Shown here: one piece after another, positions 20,331 to 33,187 of the stretch
How the letters are laid out: each line of letters starts with the position of its first letter
How positions within the stretch are numbered: position 1 is the first letter of the stretch
NCBI GenBank assembly: GCA_025642065.1
Contig: JAODUP010000548.1
Coordinates: 198,501 to 262,500 of the forward strand
Source of the DNA: Paralvinella palmiformis
Taxonomy: Eukaryota; Annelida; Polychaeta; Terebellida; Alvinellidae
DNA length: 64,000 nt
Reading direction: 5' to 3'
Program-made: the position numbers and the translations under genes
The notes under the pieces: generated by a model
What the model was told of the DNA's origin: nothing
The model's input: the letters and a program-made list of their open reading frames with translations, nothing else
The model's database searches: none

Positions 20331-20963
20331 CAGATAATTTGTTGATGAATTTTGCATTGTACCTTGTATCTTTTTGAGGATATTGTGGCTATAGAAGTTT
20401 GTAATTATTATTATTATTATTTTTATTATTATTATTATCATTAACCGGTTAAATGTTAATTAGAAAAATACGATTAAGGTTAACTTGTGGCAGGATAATC
20501 AGTTACCTCGTGGCTAGCAGCAGCTACTTTAACACATTTAATATGCCTAATTAACTTTCTACCTGGTCTGGTTTTTGTCTTATGCGACGAAGGGTACGCC
20601 AAAATGTCAAAACAGTGGCTTTCTCGTAACACTTGGACTTTTCCTGTTTACAACTGGAGCTGCTATTAGTATTAATCTGAATTTATTCTGATTTATGCTT
20701 ATATTATTCATACATTATTCATACTGTGTATTAATATTTTATTTTTCCATTTTAGGCTTAATCTTTCTTGGCCGTAGTGTTCGATACAAAGCCTGGTATT
20801 GTTTAAATCATAGTTTCTCGTTTATATTTAGATTATCCTCTTCTGGATTATTTTAGAAATTAGTTTTTTCTTAAATATTTCTCTAATTTTAACGGTAATT
20901 AATTATAATTGTTGTTTGAATGAAAGTATAACACCTCTGCCAGCGCCTTAACTATCTTTATAA

Positions 20964-21009
<46 letters not shown>

Positions 21010-22900
21010 ACCTATTAATTCATACAATGCTGTTTGATGGATTTATATTCCTGGAGTCGTTTGTTACTCCGGCAGGCATCTCCATGGGTATTAAGCTGCG
21101 GACAGAGTTTTTCCCATATTATGAGTAATTAGGTTACACTGATATAGGAAATTTGTTAAATGTATAGCTATTATAATCCCGACGTGTCATTCGCAGTATC
21201 GGAGATCTGCCTGAAATCCGCTGTTCTCGACCATGGGTCAAATAGATCAAGTGGATAGGCGCTTTAATTTAGATCCCACCACACCTAACTGCATATACTT
21301 AGGGACGCTAAATTAAGCTTGAATGAACGTTCCCTTAGTGATGAACGGAAACGTATGAGGGTTAGCTGTTAGGTTCGAGTAAATCGTAGTATTTATTCAT
21401 GTTTGAGACGATATTTCGTTCTAGTCCAGTAATAATCCATTGTGCGGTATTGCTACTTTGTTTATATTTTAGTTAAATCGCTTCAGTGAGTCCATACTGA
21501 GTTAGTGTACATTCTCTTTGTTATGAACAAACTGTAATATTTGTTAACACGCTGAGGCTTTTAAAAGGCTTGAATTTTCACTTAGGTTAGAGAACTTCGA
21601 CGCCAGACCAGTCGGACGTGTATTGATACATGTTTCATATAGGTAGGATTTATTCAGCTATTCGAACCCAGAATAAAGCTGAGGTCAGCATCTGAGGTGT
21701 CGAAATGTTTTATATACAGGTTTCTTTTGGACCACAGAAAATTACAGTTGAATGTAAACTGTGGTGTCAAAATAGTTTGATATGTATGTAGCAAGTCACC
21801 ATTGAACCACACGCACGTGTTGTTTGTTGCGAGCTGTGGTATCAAATGGTATGTTTTTACGTGCTTCCGCTTTTTGTACGTAGCCTGCATGTAGCCGCTT
21901 TCCTGTGGGCGTGACATATTTGTCGCGTACGAAAAGCGAATTAGCTGGTTCCCACAGGCTGATGAGTAGACCAGACACATGCTTAGGTATACACACATTT
22001 ATTAATATATGGAGGTATGGAACATTTTATTTTTAGATTAATGTATGTATAGTTGTATTTGTATTTATATTTATGGAGGTCTCGAAGGATGTTTTAAGCT
22101 GCGGACAGAAACATCAATTAGACTTGTTGGGTTAAGAAAAAACAGAATCTAAAGATTTTTACATGAACGATTAGAAATATTTATTTAAATGACGGAACAT
22201 TATGATTGGAATCTTTATATTAAAACAGGTATTCAGACTCTGGCCTATTTCCTATTTATTGAATATCCTCGAATTAGTTTTAGTAAATAAGTGAGGATGA
22301 AAATGATTTGTTATTCGAAACGTTAAAATAATCCACCAAAATAGTTATTTGTTCGAATATATTTTACAAAAACAAACAATATAGTTACTTGTATGATCCT
22401 ACTCTTATGGTAGGTTATTAGTTTTGTTGACATTTTGATATTTCAACATTAATATCGTACTTCAAAAGTAGTAATATCAGGTACACTGAGATAATTTGTT
22501 TTATAATTGTTTTCATGTAGCTCCATAAACTAGTTTTTTTATCCACGTATTAAAGTAGTAGTTTTCTTTCAATCAAATATTTGTACAATTATATTTTCCT
22601 AATACTTACAGTTGGTGCGTAGAATGTTTGATTGTGGCTATAGGTTCAGGTACATGTACCTGTTACGACATAAAATACGTATAACATTGAAATATGTAAC
22701 ATAAAAAACGGACCAGTTTGTGGCAACCTATACACAAATATTGTGTATAATTATCACAATATCTCCAATCTAAAATATAATATAATATAGGTGGAATAAA
22801 TTAAGAGAATACAAAAATTACCGGAATTATGCGCATGACTTAATGAAATTGATTAAAATAGTTGCATGTCATCACCCAACTCCTCCCAACAATAAATAAA
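20331..22900. other. AT-rich sequence with (ATT)n and (AC)n repeats, no gene recognised
   Basis: It contains (ATT)n at 20398-20450, (AC)n at 20967-21005 and a 114-codon minus frame (21654-21998) that I do not recognise. TTAAGCTGCGGACAGA occurs at about 21092 and again at about 22094 in loosely similar surroundings, a possible eroded direct repeat. Confidence 0.5.
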
Positions 22901-23255
22901 CTTTTACAATAATAACATCATCTTGTTCTTTTTGGAGGTGTGAGAGATTGGTTTTTTATCACACAGTACCCTCAATGAATGAATAAATTAGGATACTATA
23001 GGTCGTAGTGCCAAGGCTGCTATAATACATATAATAATTTGTGATTCAAACTATCACATTCTCTATTTTGTGGTATGACAGTATTCAACTTGAGAATTGT
23101 ATATATTAATTTTCCGGTTTACTTTGATCTAGTAATGTTTTATTTTGCGCTTAAATCTATTGTATGAGAGCGAATTTTCGATATTTGTAGGTAAGTTTAG
23201 CGAAGTAAATAGACACTGGCAAATAAAACTTGGTGTTACTGTCTCAGTATCTCTG
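22901..23255. other. Probable 3' flank of the LINE and satellite block
   Basis: AT-rich sequence with no coding signal. It lies on the 3' side of the minus-strand LINE and could be its untranslated tail. Confidence 0.35.
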
Positions 23256-24431
23256 ATTGATGTTGATATTGTTATAATACCTGGTCTGGTGTGACTGGAT
23301 GTTATTGTTGGATGTGTATATTTGTGATATTGATGTTGATATGTTATAATACCTGGTCTGGTGTGACTGGATGTTATTGTTGGATGTGTATATTTGTGAT
23401 ATTGATGTTGATGTGTATATTTGTGATATTGATGTTGATATTGTTATAATACCTGGTCTGGTGTGACTGGATGTTATTGTTGGATGTGTATATTTGTGAT
23501 ATTGATGTTGATATGTTATAATATCTGGTGGGTGACTATTTTTGGATGTTAAGATATTGATTATAGATAAACTGGTCTGGTGTGACTGGATGTTATTGTT
23601 GGATGTGTATATTTGTGATATTGATGTTGATATTGTTATGATACCTGGTCTGGTGTGACTGGATGTTATTGTTGGATGTGTATATTTGTGATATTGATGT
23701 TGATATTGTTATAATACTTGGTGTGACTGGATGTTATTGTTGGATGTGTATATTTGTGATATTGATGTTGATATTGTTATAATATCTGGTGTGACTGGAT
23801 GTTATTGTTGGATGTGTATATTTGTGATATTGATGTTGATATTGTTATAATATCTGGTCTGGTGTGACTGGATGTTATTGTTGGATGTGTATATTTGTGA
23901 TATTGATGTTGATATTGTTATAATATCTGGTCTGGTGTGACTGGATGTTATTGTTGGATGTGTATATTTGTGATATTGATGTTGATATTGTTATGATACC
24001 TGGTCTGGTGTGATGGATGTTTTTGATGAATTGGATATGATATCGGCTTCAGATTGTATATTTGTGATATTATGTTATATTGTTATATACTTCGGTGTGA
24101 CTGGATGTTATTGTTGGATGTGTATATTTGTGATATTGATGTTGATATTGTTATGATACATGATGTGACTGGATGTTATTGTTGGATGTGTATATTTGTG
24201 ATAGTGATGTTGATATTGTTATGATACCTGGTCTGGTGTGACTGGATGTTATTGTTGGATGTGTATATTTGTGATATTGATGTTGATATTGTTATGATAT
24301 CTGGTCTGGTGTGACTGGATGTTATTGTTGGATGTGTATATTTGTGATATTGATGTTGATATTGTTATGATACATGATGTGACTGGATGTTATTGTTGGA
24401 TGTGTATATTTGTGATAGTGATGTTGATAGA
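23256..24431. repeat. 73-bp satellite array derived from a LINE coding end
   Basis: About sixteen copies of a 73-bp unit with landmarks GGTCTGGTGTGACTGGATG and GGATGTGTATATTTGTGATA. Spacing measured between copies near 23881 and 23954 is 73. Several copies are truncated or lack the CCTGGTCTG block, and one near 24010-24090 is scrambled. Read on the minus strand, one unit gives QIYTSNNNIQSHQTRYYNN, which looks like the C-terminal H..TR region of a LINE reverse transcriptase. The array directly abuts such a LINE on its 3' side. Because 73 is not a multiple of three, the frame shifts in every copy. Confidence 0.9.
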
Positions 24432-24985
24432 TTTGATGATGTAGAGTCGTACATGAAGATACTGATTTGTATGTTATAAATGTCACTAAGTTTGAGTATA
24501 TCCGTTTTCCTGAATAGTTATGATGATGTGGCATTGTGTTTGGACTTTGTAATAACACAAATAGTTTTTCGTTGAAGCAGTTCCAATCTTTGAGTACTAG
24601 TATGTGTTTTGTGTTTATTGTCCCTTAATAGGCAGTCATAATTTATGTGAGGGTGAACAAGGCTATAGTATAAGGTTATAATGTGTTATTGCTGTAGAAT
24701 GTTCTTTGATGAATTGAGAGTATATACTCGGCTTCAGATTGTTGTTCTTAACATGTTTTATATCTTCGTGCTACTGTAATTTGATGTCAATATGAATGTC
24801 CGGGAATGTTGTGACGTTTCTATTAATTATATTAATTAGCCTCTCATAGATGTTTAGCTTGTAACGGTCGATGCCTGTTGTTTTGCTTAGTGTAAATATT
24901 ATATAGTTAGTTTTATCGGTATTTAATGAGAGTTTATTTGTTTTAAAACAAAGGGAAAGCTGCATTAAATCTGTATTCGTATTAT

Positions 24986-25046
<61 letters not shown>

Positions 25047-26065
25047 GGCGTCATTTGCGAATATTATGCACTTGCTTTTTAATGTTTTATGTATGTGATT
25101 CGTGTATATTATGAAGAGAAGGGGTCCGAGGACTGACCCTCGTGGTACTCCCCAGCTAAGTTGTTATGTGTCAGAGGCTACTTTATTGAACTTAACACGT
25201 TGTTCTCTGTTGGTTAAGTAGCTCCTGAACCATTCCCTATATCCACACTTCTTACTCCATATATATAATGATGAAGCTTTTAATGAGTATTTCATGATCA
25301 ATTGTGTCAACGGCTTTGGAGAGGTCTAGGAATACTCCCAATTGTAGACTCGCATTTGTCAAGTGATTCGAGTGTGTCATTGCAAATTAAAAAAAAAAAA
25401 ACACTCACAGCTTCAATTTTCGATATATTCTGTATTAAGGATATAGGTCTGTAGTTTGAGGATAGGTTTTTGGCCTTAACTTTGTAGATAGGTATAACTT
25501 TAGCCATTTTAATAGAAGTGGGAACAGTATCTGTTTCAAGTGATTTATTTATAATAATACAGGAAATCGCTACATATAAAGCCAGATTTGTGATTTTTAA
25601 CAAAACATTACTGATATTGTCAATTCCAAAGCTTTTACTTTGTTTAAGGGAGATGTTGGAGTAAGGTATTATATACTATTTATTTTTGATTATTGTTTGG
25701 ATAAGCATGTGAAGGGTTAATACCAACATTGGGAATATTAGCTGCGAGGTTCTTTAATACATAAATAATAGCATAATCCTTTAGCAGTTTCACCTTGATC
25801 GGTGTTGGGAGAGCCATTTATGATGAAGTCATCCGATATACTAGTTTTGTCACGTGTATGGTCAATTATTGTATTAAGAACTTCCCATGTCTTCTTTATG
25901 TCGTATTTGTATTTATTTAGGAGGTTACCATAACAACTCTTGTTTGGTGGTTCACTTAAGACTATTTAGACAATTTCTATGTTTAAGATATGTTTGATAG
26001 GTTATACTATCACGAGGCTTTCCTGTGCATTTTTTTAAATAATTACCCGGATTTGTTGTACTTTC
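24432..26065 (-). mobile_element. Non-LTR retrotransposon (LINE), reverse transcriptase region, decayed
   Basis: On the minus strand, from high to low coordinates: TNPGNYLKKCTGKPRD and YLKHRNCLNSL (upstream linker); KMAKVIPIYKVKAKN and NYRPISLIQNISKIEA; DTIDHEILI; SWGVPRGSVLGPLLFIIYTN; FANDAT in place of the catalytic YADD; then LSLNTDKTNYIIFTL and RKTDILKLSDIYNIQ. This is a nearly complete reverse-transcriptase domain, with frameshifts (one at the poly-A near 25390) and an (AT)n run at 24988-25042 inside it. The lost aspartate of the active site shows it is inactive. Its 3' coding end continues into the 73-bp satellite. Confidence 0.8.
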
Positions 26066-26304
26066 TGAGATCCACACACCATCTATCCAGAATCTGTATC
26101 TTACCATTAATCCTGCCAAGGTGGACTATGACATAGAAACATTATTGACGCTATTCAGGATCAGTTTTGACATAACACGGCTTGTAGGATCAGGCTGTCG
26201 TACCTTTTTCCGGATTCCTGTGCTTTCTGGATACCTGTGCATCAAACAGATTGATTAATTGCGATCCGGATCATTTGAAACCTCCTAGATGACAAATCAT
26301 CATG

Positions 26305-26420
26305 TGGTGGCCTTTCCCAGACGGCCTAGGTATTAACGACAGTCTGATCCTACAGACCATGGTTAGAACCCGGGTGTTATAGACGGTGGCCAACCGCGCT
26401 ATCAGCTAGACTATGGAGAC
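26305..26420 (-). mobile_element. SINE family A relic, GGTTGGCC subfamily, head only
   Basis: The minus strand reads CTCCATAGTCTAGCTGATAG, then CGCGGTTGGCCACC and GGGTTCTAACC, matching the head of the copies at 33188 and 52705. The body is missing. Confidence 0.6.
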
Positions 26421-26839
26421 GATCAAAACCTTTACGTTAACCCCATTATACTTACATTTATTGAGGGATGTTATATCTACAATCACATGACATTTTATTA
26501 CGTCATAATATATTACCTTTCATTGATAGCATTATAATAGGTTTATAATATACGATGACAGATAATATTGAAAATTATGATTTAAGTATTATCATTGATT
26601 ACTTACATGATAAAGGTAACATTGAGCTATCTATGATTGACAATAAATATTATGATAGTCATGAGTTGAGAGCCATCTATATGTTGATTTATTTTCCCTC
26701 GTGCGGGGAAAATACATTTACAATAAATATATAATTTTGTATTAAACATTAAAAACATAAAAAAGACAACATAAAATAGCATGGGTGATTAAAACATGAG
26801 AACAATAATATTTATAATATTTGTCATTGTCAAAATTAG

Positions 26840-26885
<46 letters not shown>

Positions 26886-27275
26886 GTTAATTTGGTGGTG
26901 ATTATATTAAATGCTATTAACTGAATCTTGCAGCTTCTAGTTTGTTAACTGATACACTAAAATTTTAATAAAATATTAATATAAACATTCTAAAGTTAGG
27001 GGTATCGTTATAAATAAAACTGAAATCGTTAAAATACTTCAACCAACAAATCCAACATTTCTTCCAGCCGAGAATAATAAATTGTGGTCAGATGGATCCA
27101 GAAGGATCTGATTTATCTGGATCTATTTTTATCATTTTATATTATGCTTCAGGGAAACCAAGTCTATTTCAGTGCTGTAACTACTTTATACTCATAACGG
27201 CATGATTCGTTAAAATGATTTTTAAATACTGATTTGTTTAGACTGAAGGCAACTATCCTTTTTACGCCACAAAAA
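26421..27275. other. AT-rich sequence, no gene recognised
   Basis: It holds an (AT)n run at 26840-26880. No coding or RNA signal was seen. Confidence 0.6.
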
Positions 27276-27290
27276 TGACAAAGGTTTTGA

Positions 27291-27464
27291 TAATGATGAT
27301 GATTGGTATTTTCGGCCACGTTTGTGCACATGGTAGGCTAATGGGCCGAGCGACCTCCAAGGGTAATGAAGCGGAGTCAAATATGAAAGACCCTTCAGAT
27401 ATTCGAACTCGGATGGTAGCGATCTGTGGTCCAACGCTCTACCAACTAGACCACGGAGGCGCCC
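27291..27464 (-). mobile_element. SINE family A with 15-bp target duplication
   Basis: Head GGGCGCCTCCGTGGTCTAGT, body and CATCAT tail on the minus strand. The direct repeats TGACAAAGGTTTTGA (27276-27290) and TGACAAATGTTTTGA (27465-27479) differ by one base. A short deletion removed the GCCCACGCC segment near the B box. Confidence 0.88.
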
Positions 27465-27944
27465 TGACAAATGTTTTGAAACAGGCCTTTAATTCTTTAG
27501 AACATTACAGTTCAAACAATGATTTATGAGAGTAATCTTCAAGGATCTTTGGAAAATGCCATGAGACGATGACCGATGAACGAGTCCTTTAATTAGACGT
27601 ATGAGAATATCCTGATACTGTTGGATGAGACTTTATGGAGATAAGAGTATTTCTCACACGACGACTGTTAACATTGAATAGTCTATAATGAAATTACAAA
27701 CCAGTTCTGATCTATAGATGACCCCCAGGTATCTCTTTGCAGCTTCTGTATCTATATTGTGCCATGAATTAAAGGTAATGTCATCACTATTGTCTTTAAG
27801 CGTCTCTCGGTGTACCATCATAAAGATCTACTGACCAGTTAGTCATCCAGTGGATACAAATCCAGATAAGGAACCATCAAATCCGCAAGAAACCCTGTAA
27901 GTTTTCTGTAGGTAAATCTTTCTCGATCCAAACAGATGTCATTA

Positions 27945-28065
27945 GTATGAATAGGTGATGAGGCGAAAGGATTACTTGTGATGGACTTCCGTCGCCATGG
28001 TGATGATAGTCCGCGTCCTTGAGTTCACTGACTGACACCGTTCTGGATCGGTACATATCAAAAGA
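27945..28065 (-). repeat. Inverted duplicate, left copy (pairs with 29690-29815)
   Basis: On the minus strand it encodes RSRTVSVSELKDADYHHH and GSPSQVILSPHHLFILMTS. The same words appear on the plus strand at 29695-29820 with only a few substitutions and no gaps, so the frame is preserved. The similarity stops abruptly on both sides. It could be part of a dispersed repeat or a duplicated exon. I recognise no protein family. Confidence 0.7.
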
Positions 28066-28119
28066 TTTTAGATTGCTAGTATTTGATAAAGTGATAAACG
28101 GAAATAAAACCAAATTTAA

Positions 28120-29037
28120 AATAGAAGCATTTTATTCCGTACACGAAATAACAAACTCTGGAAGTGTCTTGAACTATTAGTTAATAATTTATCTCTAACA
28201 GTAACAGAAAGGTAGATACAGATAATGAACGGAAGATCTGAAGAAAAGGAAACATTTTTATATTCCATACAATATTATTGAATGGATTTTATAACTTTAT
28301 CCTCCAGTGAGTGACTGATTGGTATTCGATTATTGACGTATTAATAATAATTATTTCGTTATATTTCTCTGCAGGACTAACATACATGTGGCTAGGTTTA
28401 TTGGAATATTCACACAGGTTTCCGATAATATTCACCTGAGAGATATTTGGGAGGATAGGCATTAGTCGACTTATATGTATAATGGGTTGTAAATAATATC
28501 CTTTAGCTCGTCATTATATATATGTTGTTTATGTTTTAGTGACGGTGTATATGTTAAATAGTTATTAGCAATCATATAGGACTATTTGGGTTTGGGGATC
28601 TCCTGATCTGGTGTTAGTATATGCGATGACCTTGTAGTAGAGTATATAAGCTCGTTGTTGATCCAGTAAAGAGTACAAACTAGATAGGACCAGGTCAGAA
28701 TGGCGAGCAACCGTATCAGGATAATCAATTCCCGGTTGTTAAAATGATAACTCACGTCTGAGTTTATTACTGAGGATAAGATTGAGTCATTTTACAATGT
28801 GAACGTTATGACGAGTGTTTTCTGACTCTCTCTCCGACAATAACTAGACACCTGTTAATGACTGACGTAAAACAATACATACACAGACAGCCACACACAC
28901 AAAGACACACACGCACACACGCGCGCACACGCATATACCAACATAAGCAAACGACACACGCACAACAATTAATAATAATAAAAACCTAACACCATTATTT
29001 CAAGTTCTTATTTAGATCACCATTATGGGTGTCTTCG
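28120..29037. other. Unique AT-rich sequence and a (CA)n patch
   Basis: No gene recognised. A CACACGCG-rich simple repeat lies at 28885-28940. Confidence 0.6.
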
Positions 29038-29047
29038 ATCTATAAAC

Positions 29048-29414
29048 TAGTGAGCTCCGGTGGCCTAGTGGTTAAGCACCCGGCACTTGCTGCCAACGGT
29101 CACAGGTTCGAACCCCGTAAGAGGTCAAAACTTTTCCAGGGATTAATTTCTCGGCTCAGAACATCGTGGGTGGCTGACCACGTTAAATGGCGCTGCCGTC
29201 TCCACTGAATTATTTAAAATAAAGGGGGACGTTAAAAAAATCCTGATGACTTAAAACACTCTGGCAGTGACCACCCTCGGGGTATTTCGGCTCCATCTTT
29301 CCGTACTGCTCCCCTGTGAGTGGTGGGAGAGGATGTTCTTCAACCACTCCAACGTAGAGGCTGTGCTGATTAAGCGACAGCCAGGGGATTCTCCCCGAAC
29401 AACAAAACCAAACC
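29048..29414 (+). mobile_element. SINE family B, full-length tRNA-derived SINE (367 bp)
   Basis: The head carries an A box (GGTGGCCTAGTGGTTAAGC) and a canonical B box (GGTTCGAACCCC). A body of about 280 bp and an A-rich end (AACAACAAAACCAAACC) follow. Direct repeats ATCTATAAAC at 29038-29047 and 29415-29424 are perfect. The family is unrelated in sequence to family A beyond the tRNA head. Confidence 0.85.
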
Positions 29415-29689
29415 ATCTATAAACGTGATCACGATAAAGTATCACGTTATTCCTGAAACAGATAACTTTGATATAAGATAACTTTTAAGTGTTTTACATC
29501 AATAGTCGATCCCGTCCTATTTGTGGGACATTAAGTAAATATAATAGATAACCAATAAATATCAGAAGGCGTAGTAATCTGAGGTTAAAATAATCCCTAA
29601 AACGAGACGTAAATCGATTTGTTTATTTTTCTCAAGATGGCTTCAATAAATCAAGATTTTTATTAAGCAACTCGGAAATGGATTTAAAT

Positions 29690-29820
29690 CAGATATGTAC
29701 CTATCCAGAACGGTGTCAATCAGTGAACTCAAGGACGCGGACTATCATCACCATGGCGACGGAAGTCCATCACAAGTGATCCTTTCGCCTCATCACCTAT
29801 TCATACTAATGACGTCAGTT
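29690..29820 (+). repeat. Inverted duplicate, right copy (pairs with 27945-28065)
   Basis: The plus strand encodes LSRTVSISELKDADYHHH and continues open to a stop at 29943. At its end, ACAG|GTAACT could be a splice donor. Weakly similar segments, sharing CATCAGGAAGT-like and TGACGTCAG words, occur near 30890-31030, 34400-34520 and 58220-58310. That points to a dispersed repeat rather than a gene. Confidence 0.65.
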
Positions 29821-29945
29821 ACATGCCAGAGTTCTAGACTAACCACAACAAAAGCTAACTCCATCAGGAAGTCATTATCCAACCAGATACCTGTCCATCT
29901 GCCTACCGAATGGACGGGAGTTTTTATGGATACAGGTAACTAGCG

Positions 29946-30599
29946 TTCATCTTCCTTCTGTGGTCAATTCCTCCCGGCTCGCGATGAATGAAGTGAGTGC
30001 AAGTTGGCGATTAGCACCTGGCGTTTGATAAACTAGCATAATCAATTGATAAGGTAACAATATTTTGTTACGAGCGAAACGAGAAAGGTTAATGTTTCTA
30101 TACCAAGGTTAAACACAGGTTAAACACGGTTTAAACACAGGTAGACGGGACTACGTTTTATCGGTGAGAAAAGAACGGGCGTCGACGCTAAACGAGGAAA
30201 TGACAAACGGAAAGGACGCATGTAGAAATATAATGGGAAGACAAAAGGGAAAGGGGGTGGCAAGGGTATGATGGATTATGATGAAATGTAAAGGAGGGGA
30301 ACAATAAGAAATGCAGTTATGAAGGAGAAAGTAACATAAATCGAGTCCAATTTTCTAATTCTGTTAATTGTCTTCTTAATTTAAAAGCATGCGGTGCTCC
30401 GACAACGAGGTGGTTCAAACAAATCTTTTGGCTTGTGGGTTCGAAGACGACTCATAAATTTTGTGGAATGTTTCTCTGGGAACCAGTTTTCGGACTTATG
30501 TTCGAGTTTATTTTTTAAAAGCCTCCAATTTTTTTTTATAGTTCTAAAAGTAATAAAAACAGTAAAACCAATCGAATAAAGATACGTTTTGCTGGCTAG

Positions 30600-30644
<45 letters not shown>

Positions 30645-31463
30645 TGAAAAAAATAGAAATTAGAGATGACATCACTCTGGTGACATTCACTGAAAGTTCA
30701 TGTTTAACATTAACGATAAGAACACCACCTAATACTTAGTTTGATAGATAAACTGAGAAACAAGTCAAGAAAGAGAGAGAAAAAATCAATTTAAAGAAGT
30801 ACATCAAATAGCTAGTGGCTTAAGCTATTTTAAGCGTAATAAATAAGAAAAATTCGAGATAATCTTTCCTGCTGTGTGCTGCTTTAGAGATATAACATCT
30901 CCATACTGGTGACGTCAGCGACATATTGTGGTTACAAAGTAACCGCCAGAGAGAGAGCTCCAACAGGAAATCATTACCGATGTTACTTAACGAGGCAGAC
31001 TGGCTCATAATGGATAAAGCTAACTAGTCGTCTTTCTTCATTTTTTACGATCACCAGATAATTACAATAAAAAGGGACGGTCTCTGGCTGGTTAAAGATC
31101 AAACGATCTTTACATCCGGGTCGATTTTTGGCTGGAAACGGGGTGAATTGTTTATTCAGGAATTTCGTTCAGTTCTCGCTTGACTTCTGATGAAATAATC
31201 CGACGTCGTGTCGTCGCCCGACAACGAGCCTTAAAATATAATTTTACGATGTCAACTTATTATGATTTGAAGTGTGCGTCTTAATATGTTATGTATAATA
31301 TTTCAGGATGTGCTATTAGCCTTGTCTAGTTTGTTAGCCAATCGTAATGTTTGTCATTGTGATGTAAAGTCTGTTTTCATTTTCCCCAATTAACCGTGTC
31401 ATTTGTTATTAATTGGATAGAAATTTCACTTTTAACAATGAACTGGGCATAATATTTGGCAGG

Positions 31464-31494
<31 letters not shown>

Positions 31495-31495
31495 G

Positions 31496-31536
<41 letters not shown>

Positions 31537-32097
31537 ACGTATTGAGTCTGTGATAATACCACTCCAGAGTTTCGAGGAAATATTCATTAATGAAAATAGA
31601 ACTTGTTCATTTATTCCTGGATCACTAATTGGCTGTTAATGTTGTTGTTGTTGTTGTCGTTGATGTAGTGACTTTTGTGCTGTTGTAGTTTGCAGACAGA
31701 CCATCGTGTGAGTCAAATTCGACAAGTTATACAGTAATGAGCTTAAAATCATCAAATATGCTAATTTATTTCTTATTTGTACAATATTCTCGCAAATCCA
31801 CCCGAAATATGTCATTGCTGCCACGGGTAGTACATGGGTTCATTGTGGAGGCGAGCCGCTTGGTGGCGCCCAGATCGACCACTCCACGTGGTTAATTAAC
31901 GGACGAAGCGCCGACGTCGGCCAAACAACTCGAAAAGGTCAACCTTAGACTTGGCATCCTGTAAAGAACAAAATGTGAATAAAACTGTGACTACAGAGAA
32001 TGAATGGTCTCTTGCATAATAAAGCAAACATTTCCCCTGTAAATATCATAGACCAATTTTTAAAACAAAATTCACTAGAACCAATCAATTGCTGAAT
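29946..32097. other. No gene recognised; (AT)n and (GT)n repeats
   Basis: (AT)n at 30602-30641 and (GT)n at 31467-31532. A diverged copy of the dispersed repeat lies near 30890-31030. The rest is AT-rich sequence with short frames only. Confidence 0.6.
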
Positions 32098-32244
32098 AAT
32101 AATTATCTTTTATTATTAAATCTCTTATGGGGTTTTGAAGAGGTATTATTATATTACATATTATTTGTACAGCGCCTTTGAATGGCTCCTGCTAGTAAGG
32201 GCGCTTTATTAAATATGTATTATTATTATTATTATTATTATTAT
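32098..32244 (+). mobile_element. Solo 3' end of the CR1/L2-like LINE
   Basis: It matches the 3' untranslated end of the LINE at 2830-3770, including GCGCCTTTGAATGGCTCCTG and TAGTAAGGGCGCTTTATTAA, and ends in (ATT)n. It is an extremely 5'-truncated insertion. Confidence 0.85.
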
Positions 32245-33185
32245 ACACTTCAATTTTTGTTTCGGCAGATTTAAATGATTGTTCGGATAATATTGAACAC
32301 ACTCTGAAACCGATCGGGACGTTCTAACAATGACAAACCTGATCTTTTGTGCACCAGACGAGGGGGGATAGGTTGGGTGGGTCGGCGACTTCCTCGTGGT
32401 ATCCATGGCAACAAGGAGCGGGACACAAAACGACGCTTTTCATCTGTTTAATGCCTTTCATGCAACACCTCATCTGCAACGACAACAACAACAACAACGA
32501 CAAAAATCAATAAAAATCAATACAGATTAGGACCGTAATAGGATTGGACGGATACGACAACACACTTTAATTCATTATCCAGAAGTAATTATTTATTTTG
32601 TTATCCGAGTGGGGGGGGGGAATTAAAAAGCTTCTATTAATCAACAGACCGGGCTACAAATTTTCGCTGGTTTTAAACTCTTCGTTTTCTTTCCGTCATT
32701 TATGCATTTCAATCAGACGTTAATAGATCAAGTCACGGCCAAAACGCGCATTTCCACAAGAATAGACTACCACGTGATCTTTCATGTTTAACCTATTGGG
32801 GGGTTATTTCATTAGCGGAAGATTTTCTTCGCGCAACGCGATTTGACGTAAACACTCGGTACTCTTTATAAGAGTATGAATACATTGGTGAGTCGGCTAA
32901 ACGAGTGATAGGAGTAAAGGCCAGTAATCCGTATCGAACTATTTAATACGGATTTACTCTCCCGTAAGATAAATAACTATTGATTAATTTACTATAAACT
33001 AATGCGACTTAGTTTATTTAGATCCTGATTATGCCGATATTATCTCCACTTGTTTGTAGATATAGTCATAAGTCCTCTAATGAGGACAGTTCCCGTTTAG
33101 ATTGATCCAATTTGAAGACGACTTATCAAGAAACTCGAATAGGTTTCATTCCAATTTAATGGTGTCAGTTATATATATATATATA
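32245..33185. other. No recognisable feature
   Basis: Mixed-composition sequence with short AAC-rich and G-rich runs. No coding signal. Confidence 0.5.
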
Positions 33186-33187
33186 TA

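Noticed and set aside
21654..21998. 114-codon minus frame
   Set aside because: No recognisable motif. It overlaps a second frame on the same strand and lies among repeat-like sequence.
21091..22110. Long terminal repeats suggested by TTAAGCTGCGGACAGA occurring twice 1 kb apart
   Set aside because: The shared block is under 20 bp with only loose similarity around it, and there is no internal gag or pol, primer site or polypurine tract.
23256..24431. CRISPR-like array of direct repeats
   Set aside because: Units are contiguous tandem copies without unique spacers, in a eukaryotic context. The same applies to the 27-, 23- and 16-bp arrays.
29048..29125. Functional tRNA gene
   Set aside because: A and B boxes are present but the segment is the head of a 367-bp SINE with target duplications, and the cloverleaf is not convincing.
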